Positions 1-9,098 are shown, counted from the first letter of the stretch. The stretch: DNA of 64,000 bases from Lachnospiraceae bacterium (GCA_910575005.1 CAJTCL010000002.1:186001-250000), one strand, 5' to 3'. A program made the numbers and translations. Notes: generated by a model from the letters alone, not told the origin.

Positions 1-2
1 TG

Positions 3-122
3 GGCTGTAACTGGATGTGGCGCATGAAAGCAGGTGCTATTGACAGTAAACTGACCAAGAAAATCCACAAACAGGTGGAATTGTATGGAAGACTGCCAAA
101 GGAAACACAAGATAGTAAATAG
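3..122 (+). CDS. malQ: 4-alpha-glucanotransferase, C-terminal fragment (partial at window edge)
   Basis: An open frame enters from the left edge and ends at TAG 120-122. The visible 39 residues contain NWMWRMK followed by a helix ending ELYGRLPKE, which matches the extreme C-terminus of MalQ (GH77), where a conserved Asn-Trp-x-Trp-Arg strand precedes a last helix ending in LYGR. MalQ transfers glucan chains between maltodextrins in the cytoplasm. Only the tail is visible, so catalytic residues cannot be checked. A long hairpin with a T-run follows at 206-263, so the gene probably ends its transcription unit here. Confidence 0.6.
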   Translation, partial: GCNWMWRMKAGAIDSKLTKKIHKQVELYGRLPKETQDSK

Positions 123-205
123 AGCAATGAATCATGCAATATACAAGTGAATAGATGTATCAGAACTGTGTTGTATGATAATATTTGACAATTTAGAACC
201 CCACG

Positions 206-263
206 AAAATAGATATTCAGACCTTTTAGATTTAGAGTAAAAGGAATGAATATCTATTTTTAT
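206..263 (+). terminator. Rho-independent terminator after malQ
   Basis: Arms 206-219 and 247-260 are perfectly complementary (14 bp). An inner helix pairs 222-228 with 238-244. The right arm ends in a T-run. The rest of 123-538 is AT-rich and shows no credible gene. Confidence 0.7.
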
Positions 264-538
264 GAGAATGATACGCCCAAAAGCCACGAACAAAAAACGT
301 TTTAGATGTGTATGACAGTTTGACAGGCATGTCTTATGGTGTAGATTTTGAATAGTTGATAATTTTTATAATTCTATCTTTATTTGCCTAAAATGTTCAC
401 CAATATTTAATCATCAAAGTAATAACAATTTCAATGCTATTCTTGTTATTTATTATTTTTAAAAGCAGAGCTCTCTTCCATGTGATAAATCATTTCATCA
501 AGATCAAACATCATATCAGCAAACATGTTAATTAATTG

Positions 539-566
539 TTGATTAATATAAACAATATGATATAAT
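539..566 (+). promoter_or_regulatory. Sigma-A type promoter of the repeat surface protein
   Basis: TTGATT at 539-544, a 16-bp spacer, and TATAAT at 561-566. The start codon of the downstream gene is about 40 bp after the -10 element. Confidence 0.6.
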
Positions 567-609
567 TTTAAATGCATACGAAAAAGTTATTACAAGGAAG
601 GAGAAATTT

Positions 610-3291
610 ATGAACGGAAGAAAATTGCTGACATGCATCTGTGCATTTATGCTGGCAGTAAGCATCATTGCTGTTGATACATTGCCTGTTTTGGCATCAG
701 CAGTATCAGAGGAGTTTGCTGCTAGTAAGATACAAACCACAAATGGAGATTGTGCTGATGATGAGAAAATGGTTTCTACACAGAATACAAATGCTGAAAA
801 TACGACACAATCAGAAACGCCCAATACACAAGAGGAAGAACCAGAAACGCCTAATGCAGCAGAGGAAGAACCAGAAATCTCCAATGCACAAGAGGAAGAA
901 CCAGAAATCTCCAATGCAGCAGAGGAAGAACCAGAAACGCCTAATGCAGCAGAGGAAGAACCAGAAATCTCCAATGCACAAGAGGAAGAACCAGAAATCT
1001 CCAATGCAGCAGAGGAAACGCCAGAGATACCAGAAACGCCAGAACCAAATACAGAAATTTTTGACAAGTTAGAGACAGAATCAGAAATGTCTTCTTTTCC
1101 AGAGTCAATGGAAGAACAAGAGACACCATCCGGCATACAGGAAGGGAAGGATGGCTTGATTTATCTGGATGGCGCGCTCTTTACAGGATATTACATAGAC
1201 AAAGATGAAATTTTGTATGTAGTGACAAACGGAGTCGCAGAGGTAAAAACAGGGACGGTAAGCGCAGGAATAGAATACTATAACTGTCAAGAGTCCAGGA
1301 TGATGAAATTTCAAAATCAGACAGTATTCGTGAAAGGAAAAGCCTATACAGGATATTACATAGACAGCGACGGAATTTTGTATGTAGTGACAAACGGAGC
1401 CGCAGAGATAAAAACAGGGACGGTAAGCGCTGGGGTAGAATACTATAACTGTCAAGAGTCCAGGATGATGAAATTCCAAAATCAGACAGTATTTGTGGAA
1501 GGAAAAGTTTATACAGGATATTACATAGACAGCGACGGAATTTTGTACCTAGTATCAAATGGAACAGCGAAACCCAAAACAGGGACTGTAGATGCAGGAA
1601 CAAAATATTACAACAGCAAAGAAAATCGGGTCATAACATTATCCAAACAGATGTTGTATGTAGAAGGAAAAATATATTCTGGCTATTATATGAGTAGTAG
1701 CAAGAAAATGTACAGCGTAAAAAAGGGAACAAGCACCCCAAAAACTGGAATGTTGAATGCTGGAGCCAAGTATTATAGCTACTCTGCTAAAAAGACCTTG
1801 AAATTGTCAAAAAAGACATTATATGTAGAAGGAAAAATATATTCTGGCTATTATATGAGTAGTAGCAAGAAAATGTACAGCGTAAAAAAGGGAACAAGCA
1901 CCCCAAAAACTGGAATGTTGAATGCTGGAGCCAAGTATTATAGCTACTCTGCTAAAAAGACCTTGAAATTGTCAAAAAAGACATTATATGTAAAAGGAAA
2001 AATATATTCTGGCTATTATATGAGCCGCAGCAAGAAAATGTACAGCGTAAAAAAGGGAACAAGTACCCCAAAAACCGGAATGCTGAATGCTGGAACCAAG
2101 TATTATAGCTATTCTGCTAAAAAGACGCTGAAACTGTCAAAAAAGACATTATATGTAAAAGGGAAAATATATTCTGGCTATTATATGAGCCGCAGCAAGA
2201 AAATGTACAGCGTAAAAAAGGGAACAAGTACTCTGAAAACTGGAATGCTGAATGCTGGATCTAAGTACTATAGCTACTCTGCTAAAAAGATCTTGAAATT
2301 GTCAAAAAAGACATTATATGTAGAAGGAAAAATATATTCTGGCTATTATATGAGCCGCAGCAAGAAAATGTACAGCGTAAAAAAGGGAACAAGTACTCTG
2401 AAAACCGGAATGCTGAATGCTGGATCTAAGTACTATAGCTATTCTGCTAAAAAGACTTTGAAACTGTCAAAAAAGACATTATATATAGCAGGGAAAGTAT
2501 ATTCTGGTTATTATATGGACAGTGAAGAACGGATGTATAGCGTAGAAAAGGGAACAAGCACCCCAAAAACTGGAATGCTGAATGCTGGGACCAAGTACTA
2601 TAGTTATAATGCCAAAAAGACCCTGATTTTGCCAGGGCAGGTGCTGTATGTGGAAGGAAGAGTATATTCTGGCTATTATATGGATCAGGAAAATAAGATG
2701 TATAGCATAAATGGAGGAACGTTCACTACAGTCAACACAACATTAAATGCCGGAACTGCATACTATAGTTATAATGAAGGAAAAATGCTGACACTCCAAA
2801 CAATGATGGTATATGTAAACGGAAAAGCAATGGAAGGGATGAGCCCGGAGTCTTTGGCAACTCTTCAAAGAGCACAGGCTGTTGTTGCCAGCATTACAAA
2901 TGACAGCATGACAAGAGAAGAAAAACTAAGAGTTTGTTTTGATTATGTCAAAGTAGCTTACGGCGAAAGTAAGCCAAGAGTCCCACACTATAGAGGAATG
3001 GACTGGCCGGTGATATATGCAAATGATATGTTTTTGAATGGAACCGGAAATTGCTTTAGTTATGGAGCAGCTTTTGCGTATATGGCGAAAGCCATTGGGT
3101 ATGAAGAAGTGTACTGTTGCCACAGCGGTGGTCATGGATGGGCTGAGATTGATGGATTGGTTTATGACCCAGAATGGAGTAAATGGCACCATGTTTACAA
3201 TTACTATGCGCTCAGTTATGATACACCAACCGATCAAAATTATAAAGGTGCTATAGGAGCTGGACATCCGTGGATGCACGTAAAAATCTGA
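610..3291 (+). CDS. Secreted repeat protein with C-terminal transglutaminase-like domain
   Basis: 893 residues; ATG at 610 follows AAGGAGA at good spacing. Residues 1-30 form a signal peptide (KK-positive start, hydrophobic core, ending VLASA). Residues about 68-137 are seven acidic 10-residue repeats of the form PEISNAAEEE. Residues about 186-735 are ten 55-residue modules with a core like GKIYSGYYM..KKMYSVKKGT, which recalls aromatic-rich cell-wall or choline-binding repeats. The C-terminus (about 770-893) looks like a transglutaminase/protease-like fold, with Cys815 in GNCFSYG, His842 in GGHGWAEI and Asp853 in YDPEWS as the expected Cys-His-Asp triad. No LPxTG anchor is present, so the modules probably hold it to the envelope. 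Function (crosslinking, peptidase or structural) is inferred only. It precedes an MBOAT/DHHW acylation pair. Confidence 0.8.
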   Translation: MNGRKLLTCICAFMLAVSIIAVDTLPVLASAVSEEFAASKIQTTNGDCADDEKMVSTQNTNAENTTQSETPNTQEEEPETPNAAEEEPEISNAQEEEPEISNAAEEEPETPNAAEEEPEISNAQEEEPEISNAAEETPEIPETPEPNTEIFDKLETESEMSSFPESMEEQETPSGIQEGKDGLIYLDGALFTGYYIDKDEILYVVTNGVAEVKTGTVSAGIEYYNCQESRMMKFQNQTVFVKGKAYTGYYIDSDGILYVVTNGAAEIKTGTVSAGVEYYNCQESRMMKFQNQTVFVEGKVYTGYYIDSDGILYLVSNGTAKPKTGTVDAGTKYYNSKENRVITLSKQMLYVEGKIYSGYYMSSSKKMYSVKKGTSTPKTGMLNAGAKYYSYSAKKTLKLSKKTLYVEGKIYSGYYMSSSKKMYSVKKGTSTPKTGMLNAGAKYYSYSAKKTLKLSKKTLYVKGKIYSGYYMSRSKKMYSVKKGTSTPKTGMLNAGTKYYSYSAKKTLKLSKKTLYVKGKIYSGYYMSRSKKMYSVKKGTSTLKTGMLNAGSKYYSYSAKKILKLSKKTLYVEGKIYSGYYMSRSKKMYSVKKGTSTLKTGMLNAGSKYYSYSAKKTLKLSKKTLYIAGKVYSGYYMDSEERMYSVEKGTSTPKTGMLNAGTKYYSYNAKKTLILPGQVLYVEGRVYSGYYMDQENKMYSINGGTFTTVNTTLNAGTAYYSYNEGKMLTLQTMMVYVNGKAMEGMSPESLATLQRAQAVVASITNDSMTREEKLRVCFDYVKVAYGESKPRVPHYRGMDWPVIYANDMFLNGTGNCFSYGAAFAYMAKAIGYEEVYCCHSGGHGWAEIDGLVYDPEWSKWHHVYNYYALSYDTPTDQNYKGAIGAGHPWMHVKI
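811..1020 (+). repeat. Seven tandem 30-bp repeats (acidic 10-residue units)
   Basis: Seven in-frame 30-bp units run from 811 to 1020 without indels. Units 2-4 (841-930) and 5-7 (931-1020) repeat the same order of variants, so a 90-bp block was duplicated after the 30-bp units arose. They encode a Glu/Pro-rich, probably extended, stalk. Confidence 0.9.
1166..2815 (+). repeat. Ten tandem 165-bp modules without any length change
   Basis: The same codon position of the module recurs at 1166, 1331, 1496, 1661, 1826, 1991, 2156, 2321, 2486 and 2651, always 165 bp apart. Copies starting near 1661 to 2321 are nearly identical in DNA; the outer copies have diverged. This indicates recent expansion of the centre by unequal exchange under reading-frame selection. 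Confidence 0.92.
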
Positions 3292-3392
3292 TGGGACAGT
3301 ACAAGTTTACCTAGCAAGAATGTGATTGAACCTATCGTTATTTCTGCAGTAATATGAGATGCTTCTATATATTAGGTAACAGAGGAGAAAAA

Positions 3393-4811
3393 ATGGTTTT
3401 CAGTTCATTGATATTTTTATGCATATTTTTTCCAGTAATTTTCTGCCTGCACAGTGCAGTGCCTTCTATCAAAGTGCGCAATATGCTCCTGATTATAGCG
3501 AGCTTGTTCTTTTACGCATTTGGGGAACCAATTTATGTAGCCTTGATGGTTCTAAGTGCTTTTCTTAATTATTTGTGCGCATTGCTTATGAGGAAGACAC
3601 ACCGCAAAGCAGTACTGACCGTGGCAGTAGCTGCCAATATTGGCATTTTAAGCGTGTTTAAATATAGCGGATTTTTGGTATCAACTATAAATAGTGTACA
3701 GCACTTAAATATAAATGTCCCACAGATTACTCTGCCCATCGGTATTTCTTTCTTCACATTTCAGGCGTTATCCTATGTGATTGATGTATACCGAGGGCAA
3801 GTGGAAGCCCAGAGAAATTTTGGCAAAGTACTGTTGTACATATCTTTTTTTCCACAGCTTATCGCAGGGCCGATTGTTAAGTACAAGGACATTGCACTTG
3901 AAATTGACAGCCGCAGCGTAAATTTAAAGGAAACGGCACTTGGTTTGAGACGTTTTATCTGTGGCCTTGCAAAGAAGATATTAGTTGCGAACACTATGGC
4001 AGTGGTTGCAGATCATGTGTTCCGGCAGGAAGTGGGGTCTTTGGATGCCATAGGTGCATGGATTGGCGCAGTTGCCTACACCATGCAGATTTACTATGAC
4101 TTCAGCGGATACAGTGACATGGCGATTGGGCTGGGGCGGATGTTTGGCTTCCATTTCAAAGAAAACTTTGAACATCCCTATGGATCTTTGACAATCAAAG
4201 AATTTTGGCGCCGCTGGCATATCTCCTTGTCTTCCTGGTTCAAGGAGTATGTGTATATTCCCCTTGGGGGCAACCGGAAGGGGAAGCTGCGGACAGGAAT
4301 CAATAAAGTTACAGTGTTTTTCCTGACTGGACTTTGGCATGGAGCCAACTTTACCTTCGTTGTATGGGGATTGTATCATGGGGCGTTCAGTTTTTTAGAG
4401 GAGGCTGTTTCTGTATGGAAGAAGCTTCCTCATGCTATACTGCATGTCTATACCACGCTTGTGGTGACGGTTGGGTTTGTGATTTTTCGGGCTGACACCT
4501 TAGGACAGTCATTTCTTTTTATTGCGAAAATGTTTACAGGCTTTCAGTTCTCTGCGGCATCCCTGTCTTTTGCCTGCCAGCAGATGACGCCGTTCTTCCT
4601 TGTATTGCTGGCTGTGGCAATAGTCGGCTGTGCCCCCTTCCGTTTCATTACCTTGAAATTGAGGGCAGTATCGCAGCAGGAGGGGGAACTGACTACAAAA
4701 GAAAACTTTGTGCAGATCATCCTATATGTGGCTGCCTTTGTGCTGCTTTTGTGGTGCATCATCAGGCTTTCAGGCGGATCATACAATCCATTTATCTATT
4801 TTCGGTTTTAA
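3393..4811 (+). CDS. MBOAT family O-acyltransferase (AlgI/DltB-like)
   Basis: 472 residues from ATG 3393, which has AGGAGA just upstream; an in-frame ATG at 3354 lacks a ribosome-binding site and adds a non-membrane extension. The protein is polytopic, with many hydrophobic segments. The MBOAT signature is present: RRWHISLSSWFKEY near residue 275, then PLGGNRKG, then LTGLWHGANF with the likely catalytic His316. AlgI relatives pass acyl groups across the membrane to extracytoplasmic polysaccharide or wall polymers. The next gene is a DHHW/AlgJ-like partner 41 bp downstream, the usual companion. The acceptor here is unknown; wall polymer or exopolysaccharide O-acetylation is inferred. The last residues end in the typical IYFRF motif of the family. 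Confidence 0.87.
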   Translation: MVFSSLIFLCIFFPVIFCLHSAVPSIKVRNMLLIIASLFFYAFGEPIYVALMVLSAFLNYLCALLMRKTHRKAVLTVAVAANIGILSVFKYSGFLVSTINSVQHLNINVPQITLPIGISFFTFQALSYVIDVYRGQVEAQRNFGKVLLYISFFPQLIAGPIVKYKDIALEIDSRSVNLKETALGLRRFICGLAKKILVANTMAVVADHVFRQEVGSLDAIGAWIGAVAYTMQIYYDFSGYSDMAIGLGRMFGFHFKENFEHPYGSLTIKEFWRRWHISLSSWFKEYVYIPLGGNRKGKLRTGINKVTVFFLTGLWHGANFTFVVWGLYHGAFSFLEEAVSVWKKLPHAILHVYTTLVVTVGFVIFRADTLGQSFLFIAKMFTGFQFSAASLSFACQQMTPFFLVLLAVAIVGCAPFRFITLKLRAVSQQEGELTTKENFVQIILYVAAFVLLLWCIIRLSGGSYNPFIYFRF

Positions 4812-4852
4812 GTGGGTAAAACTTCGTATTATTGTACAGAGAGGAGATGTGT

Positions 4853-6241
4853 ATGAAAAAATATTTAACATTCATTATAGCCTGCCTTGCAGTTTGCCTA
4901 CTGCCGTTTGCAGGGATGACTGTGCGCCCCACAACAATGAGCACGGAAAATAAGAGGATGAGTAACTTTCCAAGTCTGAAGGCAGAGGATGGATGCTGGA
5001 ATCTGAAGTTTTTTCAGGAGCTTGAGGAATATTTTGATGAACACTTTGCGTTTCGCAATGAACTTGTCTGTCTGGACGCAAAGATACAAGGTTATGTTTT
5101 TCGTGTTTCAAATGTGGATTCCGTGATTTATGGGAAAGACGGATGGCTGTATTATGCTTCCACACTGGGAGACTATCTTGGGCACAGCAAGATGGAAGGA
5201 CGGCAGATATACAATCTTGCCCATAATCTTTCCCTTGCCCAGCAGTATGTGGAAGGGCAGGGGGCTGACTTTGTGTTGGCAGTCCCGCCCAACAAAAATA
5301 CATTGTATGGGAAGAATATGCCATATTATGACTCCTATGTTGTGAATCCAACACATAACATTGAATTGTTAATGCCAAAGCTGCGAGAGCTGGGTGTTCC
5401 TTATGCAGACCTTCTTGGAATGTTTCAAGAGGAAGATGAGGTATTGTACTTAAAGCGGGATTCTCACTGGAACATGAAGGGAGCTGTTAAGGCATACAAC
5501 AGCATCATGGATGCCTTGGGCTATATACATGAGGATTATGAGGATGTTTCTGTTACCAGGGCAAAGGATAGGGACGGCGATCTGAATCGGATGCTCTATA
5601 CCTTTTACGGTGACAAGGAACTGGACTATAGATATGACATAACACAGAAGTACTCTTATACAAATGATGTGGACAGTGTGGAGGATGTATGGATTGGCAC
5701 AGAGGGTGGATCAGGGAATGGTACGCTGCTGATGTTCCGAGATTCCTTCGGGAATACATTGATTCCGTTGATTGCGAACCAATTTAAAGAGGCATGGTTT
5801 ACGAAAGAGAGCCCATATGGGCTGGAAAGCTTGATGAGGCAATACCATCCAGACACAGTTGTGTTTGAAAAGGTGGAACGCAATCTCACCGAGTTCATCA
5901 ACATGCCGCCTATCATCCCAGCGCCACAGACGGCACCTCCACAGACGGCAGGGTTCGTGGAATCCAGCACCACTGTATCCATAGAGCCACTAGAATATGA
6001 CTCTAATTATTATAAGATCAGCGGGAACGTGGATGGGGCATTGATAGGAGAAGAAACTGATATTATAATACAGGTCAATGATGCTTACTACAAGGCATAT
6101 CATACTGGTTCTAATGGTTATGCAATCTATATGAAGAAGGAAAATATGTCTTCTTGTCCAGTAGAGATTGAAATTTTGACAGAAGATCAAGGGACTTACA
6201 AAGTGATCCAAACAAAAAAGATAGAGAAATTATTGTCATAA
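4853..6241 (+). CDS. DHHW family protein (AlgJ/AlgX-like acylation partner)
   Basis: 462 residues from ATG 4853, preceded by GAGGAG; the upstream in-frame TTG at 4832 overlaps that site and is unlikely. An N-terminal membrane anchor or signal (MKKYLTFIIACLAVCLLPF) leads to an extracytoplasmic domain. FFQELEEYFDEHFAFRNEL and YGKDGWLYY are typical of the DHHW/AlgX-type SGNH-like fold. The hallmark is RDSHWN, with Asp203 and His205. A later MFRDSFGNTL segment carries the Ser of an SGNH-like active site. Families of this kind act outside the membrane with MBOAT acyltransferases to acetylate polysaccharides. The C-terminal 100 residues form a separate beta-rich stretch after a Pro/Thr linker. Confidence 0.82.
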   Translation: MKKYLTFIIACLAVCLLPFAGMTVRPTTMSTENKRMSNFPSLKAEDGCWNLKFFQELEEYFDEHFAFRNELVCLDAKIQGYVFRVSNVDSVIYGKDGWLYYASTLGDYLGHSKMEGRQIYNLAHNLSLAQQYVEGQGADFVLAVPPNKNTLYGKNMPYYDSYVVNPTHNIELLMPKLRELGVPYADLLGMFQEEDEVLYLKRDSHWNMKGAVKAYNSIMDALGYIHEDYEDVSVTRAKDRDGDLNRMLYTFYGDKELDYRYDITQKYSYTNDVDSVEDVWIGTEGGSGNGTLLMFRDSFGNTLIPLIANQFKEAWFTKESPYGLESLMRQYHPDTVVFEKVERNLTEFINMPPIIPAPQTAPPQTAGFVESSTTVSIEPLEYDSNYYKISGNVDGALIGEETDIIIQVNDAYYKAYHTGSNGYAIYMKKENMSSCPVEIEILTEDQGTYKVIQTKKIEKLLS

Positions 6242-6309
6242 AAATGGCAGTAAAGAGCCAGAATGTTACAAAGTGGCTCAGAAAAAACATAATAAGGAGA
6301 ATTAGTTCT

Positions 6310-7299
6310 ATGAATAGGATGAAGAAGATAACAGTACTTGGAACCGCAGTGCTTTTTATGTTTGGACTGTGTGCCTGTGGAAAAGCGACGGTGCGGATTA
6401 ATGATAACGGCACAGTTACAGAAATAGAGTCCTCCATGCCAAGTACAGTGGAAAAGATACTTGAGGAGGCAGAGATTGTGCTGAAAGAAGGGGACGAGGT
6501 AAGACCTTCTGTGGACACAAAGATTTCAGAAGAACAGGAAATTGTAGTTTCCAGAAGACATACCATCAAGCTGACAACCGACGGAACTACCAAGGAAGTT
6601 GATATGACTGGTGGAACGGTCAGCGATCTTTTAGAGCAGGAGGGGATCACCCTCAAAGAAAAACAGCATGTGAATTATGGATTGGATGAATATTTGAAGG
6701 ATGGCATGGAAGTTAAACTTTTCTATTCCTACAGCATAAAGATCCAGTGCGACGGAACAACCAAGACCCATGAAACAGAGAAAGAAACGGTCAACGATGC
6801 GCTGAAAGAATTGGGAATTACATTGGGCAAAGATGATCGCGTAACTCCAGCAGCATCAGAGCCGCTCAAAGAAGATATGGAGATTGTGGTAAATCGGGTG
6901 ACGTTTGACACTGTTGTGGAAACAGAAGAGATTGAATATGAGACTTCGTACGAGGATGACAGCTCATTGCCAAAAGGGGAGGAGCAGGTCAACACAGAGG
7001 GTGAGAATGGTGTAAAAGAAGTGTCCTATAAGGTAACTTATGTGGATGGTGTCGAGGAATCCAAAGAAGTGGAAAGTGAAACAGTCACAAAGGAACCAGT
7101 AAATAAAGTTGTCATAGTGGGAACGAAAGAGGAGGCACCGCCAGTCAGCGAGGAAATGCCACCAGTCAACGAGGAAGCGCCACCAGCACCTGAAAGAACC
7201 GTGATTTCAAAAAAGGCATATTATGACTGCAATGATTCCTCACATGGATATTATGAGATAACATATTCCGATGGCAGTGTGGAGTACGAAGAATTTTAA
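6310..7299 (+). CDS. Lipoprotein with DUF348 repeats and a G5 domain
   Basis: 329 residues from ATG 6310, preceded by TAAGGAG; the frame is open back to 6244 but without a ribosome-binding site. The N-terminus is a signal peptide with a probable lipobox GLCAC (Cys23). Three DUF348-like units follow (about 30-190; motifs such as SDLLEQEGITLKEKQ and NDALKELGITLGKDD). A G5 domain follows at about 195-270, and then a Pro/Glu linker. YabE and Rpf-type proteins of Firmicutes have this order but add a lytic or 3D domain, which is absent here. The last 25 residues are Tyr-rich. It probably binds envelope glycans. It lies 68 bp behind the DHHW gene and is likely cotranscribed. Confidence 0.8.
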   Translation: MNRMKKITVLGTAVLFMFGLCACGKATVRINDNGTVTEIESSMPSTVEKILEEAEIVLKEGDEVRPSVDTKISEEQEIVVSRRHTIKLTTDGTTKEVDMTGGTVSDLLEQEGITLKEKQHVNYGLDEYLKDGMEVKLFYSYSIKIQCDGTTKTHETEKETVNDALKELGITLGKDDRVTPAASEPLKEDMEIVVNRVTFDTVVETEEIEYETSYEDDSSLPKGEEQVNTEGENGVKEVSYKVTYVDGVEESKEVESETVTKEPVNKVVIVGTKEEAPPVSEEMPPVNEEAPPAPERTVISKKAYYDCNDSSHGYYEITYSDGSVEYEEF

Positions 7300-7394
7300 G
7301 AGATATCTGGACGGCAATTGTAATACAAAAATCTTTTGCTTCTAATCAAAAACCTTGTGCATATACTGATAACAGTAGAACAGGAGGTTTTTGT

Positions 7395-8882
7395 ATGGAA
7401 AAAATCAGTACAGGTACATATAATATTTACAAAGATATCAGCGCCAGAACCAACGGGGATATTTATATTGGGGTGGTGGGACCTGTCAGAACCGGAAAAT
7501 CCACATTTATTAAACGGTTTATGGATGTGATGGTCCTGCCGGAGATGGAGGATGTACATAGTAGGGAGCGAGCCACTGACGAGCTGCCGCAGTCGGCGCA
7601 GGGCAAAACTGTTATGACCACAGAGCCAAAATTTGTGCCCAAAGAGGCTGCAAAGATTAAGCTTAACGAAGATCTGGAGGTCAGTGTGCGTCTGATTGAC
7701 TGTGTGGGTTTTATGGTGGAGGGGGCTACTGGGCATATGGAGGACGGGTCAGAGCGGATGGTGAAAACCCCCTGGTTTGACTATGAGATTCCATTTACCC
7801 AGGCGGCAGAGATTGGCACACAGAAAGTAATACGGGAACATTCCAATATTGGAATTGTAATTACCACAGATGGCTCCATCACAGAGCTGCCGCGGGAGAG
7901 CTATATTCCGGCGGAAGAAAAAACCATTGCTTCCTTAAAGAAGCTGGGCAAACCGTTTATTTTATTGTTAAATACCCAAAAACCATACAGCACAGAGAGT
8001 CAGAAGCTTGCGGAAGAGCTTACTTTAAAATATGGTGTGGCAGTGCTGCCAGTCAATTGTGAACAGCTTAGAAAAGATGATATCTATCATATTTTGGAGA
8101 GTATTCTCTATGAATTTCCTATTGAACGAGTGGATTTCTTTTTGCCAAAATGGGTGGAAATGCTGGAAAATTCGCATAAGATCAAAGAAAATATAATCCA
8201 AAATGCCATGCAGATTTTAAAGAAATTTACATTTGCCAAGGATATTCGAGGTACAGAACTTTTGCCGGAGGGTGAGTATATCAGGAGGATGAAACTGGAT
8301 AAAGTCGAGCTGTCACGAGGCTGTGTACAGATTGTGTTTGATATTGATGAAAAATATTACTATGAAAACATGAGTGAGCTGACAGGCGTACCGATTCAGG
8401 GCGAGTATCAGTTGATTTCCATGATTCGCGAATTGTCTGCGATGAAGAGAGAGTATGACAAAGTGGGAAGTGCGATGGAAGCAGTGAAACAAAAAGGATA
8501 TGGTGTGGTGACGCCGCAGCTTACAGATATTGAAATTGAGGAGCCAGTATTGATTCGTCATGGCAATAAATTTGGTGTCAAAATCAAAGCACAGTCGCCT
8601 TCTATCCATATGATTCGAGCCAATGTGGAGACTGAGATTGCCCCAATTATCGGCAGTGAGGAACAGGCACAGGATTTGATTGGATATATCAAAACCTCAA
8701 GAGATCAGGATGAAGGAATTTGGCAGACGAATATTTTCGGAAAATCTATTGGGGAGTTGGTGGAGGATGGTATTCGCAGCAAGATCACGATGATGGATGA
8801 TGAAAGTCAGGTGAAACTGCAAGATACCATGCAAAAAATTGTCAATGACAGCAATGGTGGGTTGGTGTGTATTATTATATAA
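7395..8882 (+). CDS. spoIVA: Stage IV sporulation protein A, spore coat ATPase
   Basis: 495 residues, close to the usual 492 for SpoIVA. ATG 7395 follows ACAGGAGG. The start MEKISTGTYNIYKDISART is diagnostic. A P-loop, GPVRTGKST, is at residues 29-37. SRERATDELPQSAQGKTVMTTEPKFVP is a further family signature, and the C-terminus ends in short hydrophobic residues (GGLVCIII) as in other SpoIVA proteins. SpoIVA polymerises on the forespore surface with ATP hydrolysis and is the base layer of the coat, so the host is a spore former. The flanking genes are not sporulation genes. Transcription from a mother-cell sigma-E promoter is expected, but I could not assign one confidently in 7300-7394. Confidence 0.96.
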   Translation: MEKISTGTYNIYKDISARTNGDIYIGVVGPVRTGKSTFIKRFMDVMVLPEMEDVHSRERATDELPQSAQGKTVMTTEPKFVPKEAAKIKLNEDLEVSVRLIDCVGFMVEGATGHMEDGSERMVKTPWFDYEIPFTQAAEIGTQKVIREHSNIGIVITTDGSITELPRESYIPAEEKTIASLKKLGKPFILLLNTQKPYSTESQKLAEELTLKYGVAVLPVNCEQLRKDDIYHILESILYEFPIERVDFFLPKWVEMLENSHKIKENIIQNAMQILKKFTFAKDIRGTELLPEGEYIRRMKLDKVELSRGCVQIVFDIDEKYYYENMSELTGVPIQGEYQLISMIRELSAMKREYDKVGSAMEAVKQKGYGVVTPQLTDIEIEEPVLIRHGNKFGVKIKAQSPSIHMIRANVETEIAPIIGSEEQAQDLIGYIKTSRDQDEGIWQTNIFGKSIGELVEDGIRSKITMMDDESQVKLQDTMQKIVNDSNGGLVCIII

Positions 8883-8952
8883 GTATTAGTATATTTTTCG
8901 CACAGCATTAGATCACAAACTTATCAGAATGATATTGAGTTCTACTCATTGA

Positions 8953-8982
8953 GGAGCTATCTGAAAATGATAGTTCCTTTTT
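8953..8982 (+). terminator. Terminator after spoIVA
   Basis: Arms 8953-8961 and 8969-8977 pair over 9 bp around a 7-nt loop, followed by six T. Confidence 0.75.
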
Positions 8983-9011
8983 GTATTGGAAATTTCTTTG
9001 AAATGGTATTC

Positions 9012-9040
9012 TTGACAAATACATCGGCAACTGATATATT
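9012..9040 (+). promoter_or_regulatory. Sigma-A promoter of the padR operon
   Basis: TTGACA at 9012-9017, a 17-bp spacer and TATATT at 9035-9040. The -10 element lies inside the palindrome at 9033-9049. Confidence 0.75.
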
Positions 9041-9064
9041 TAATATATCGTTAGATGATATATC
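9033..9064. promoter_or_regulatory. Probable PadR operator: two related palindromes over the -10 region
   Basis: 9033-9049 is a perfect 8-1-8 inverted repeat (GATATATT-T-AATATATC). 9057-9064 repeats the half-site as the palindrome GATATATC. The centres are about 19.5 bp apart, near two helical turns. Position over the -10 element suggests autorepression. Confidence 0.55.
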
Positions 9065-9098
9065 GGGAAATGATAAATTTAAGGAAGAGGGAATTATT

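Noticed and set aside
543-1136. Long minus-strand Ser-rich frame of 197 codons
   Set aside because: It is the antisense reading of the 30-bp repeat array; the plus-strand protein has the signal peptide, ribosome-binding site and domains.
1166-2815. Regular repeats considered as a CRISPR-like array
   Set aside because: Units are contiguous 165-bp coding repeats without unique spacers, and no cas genes are near.
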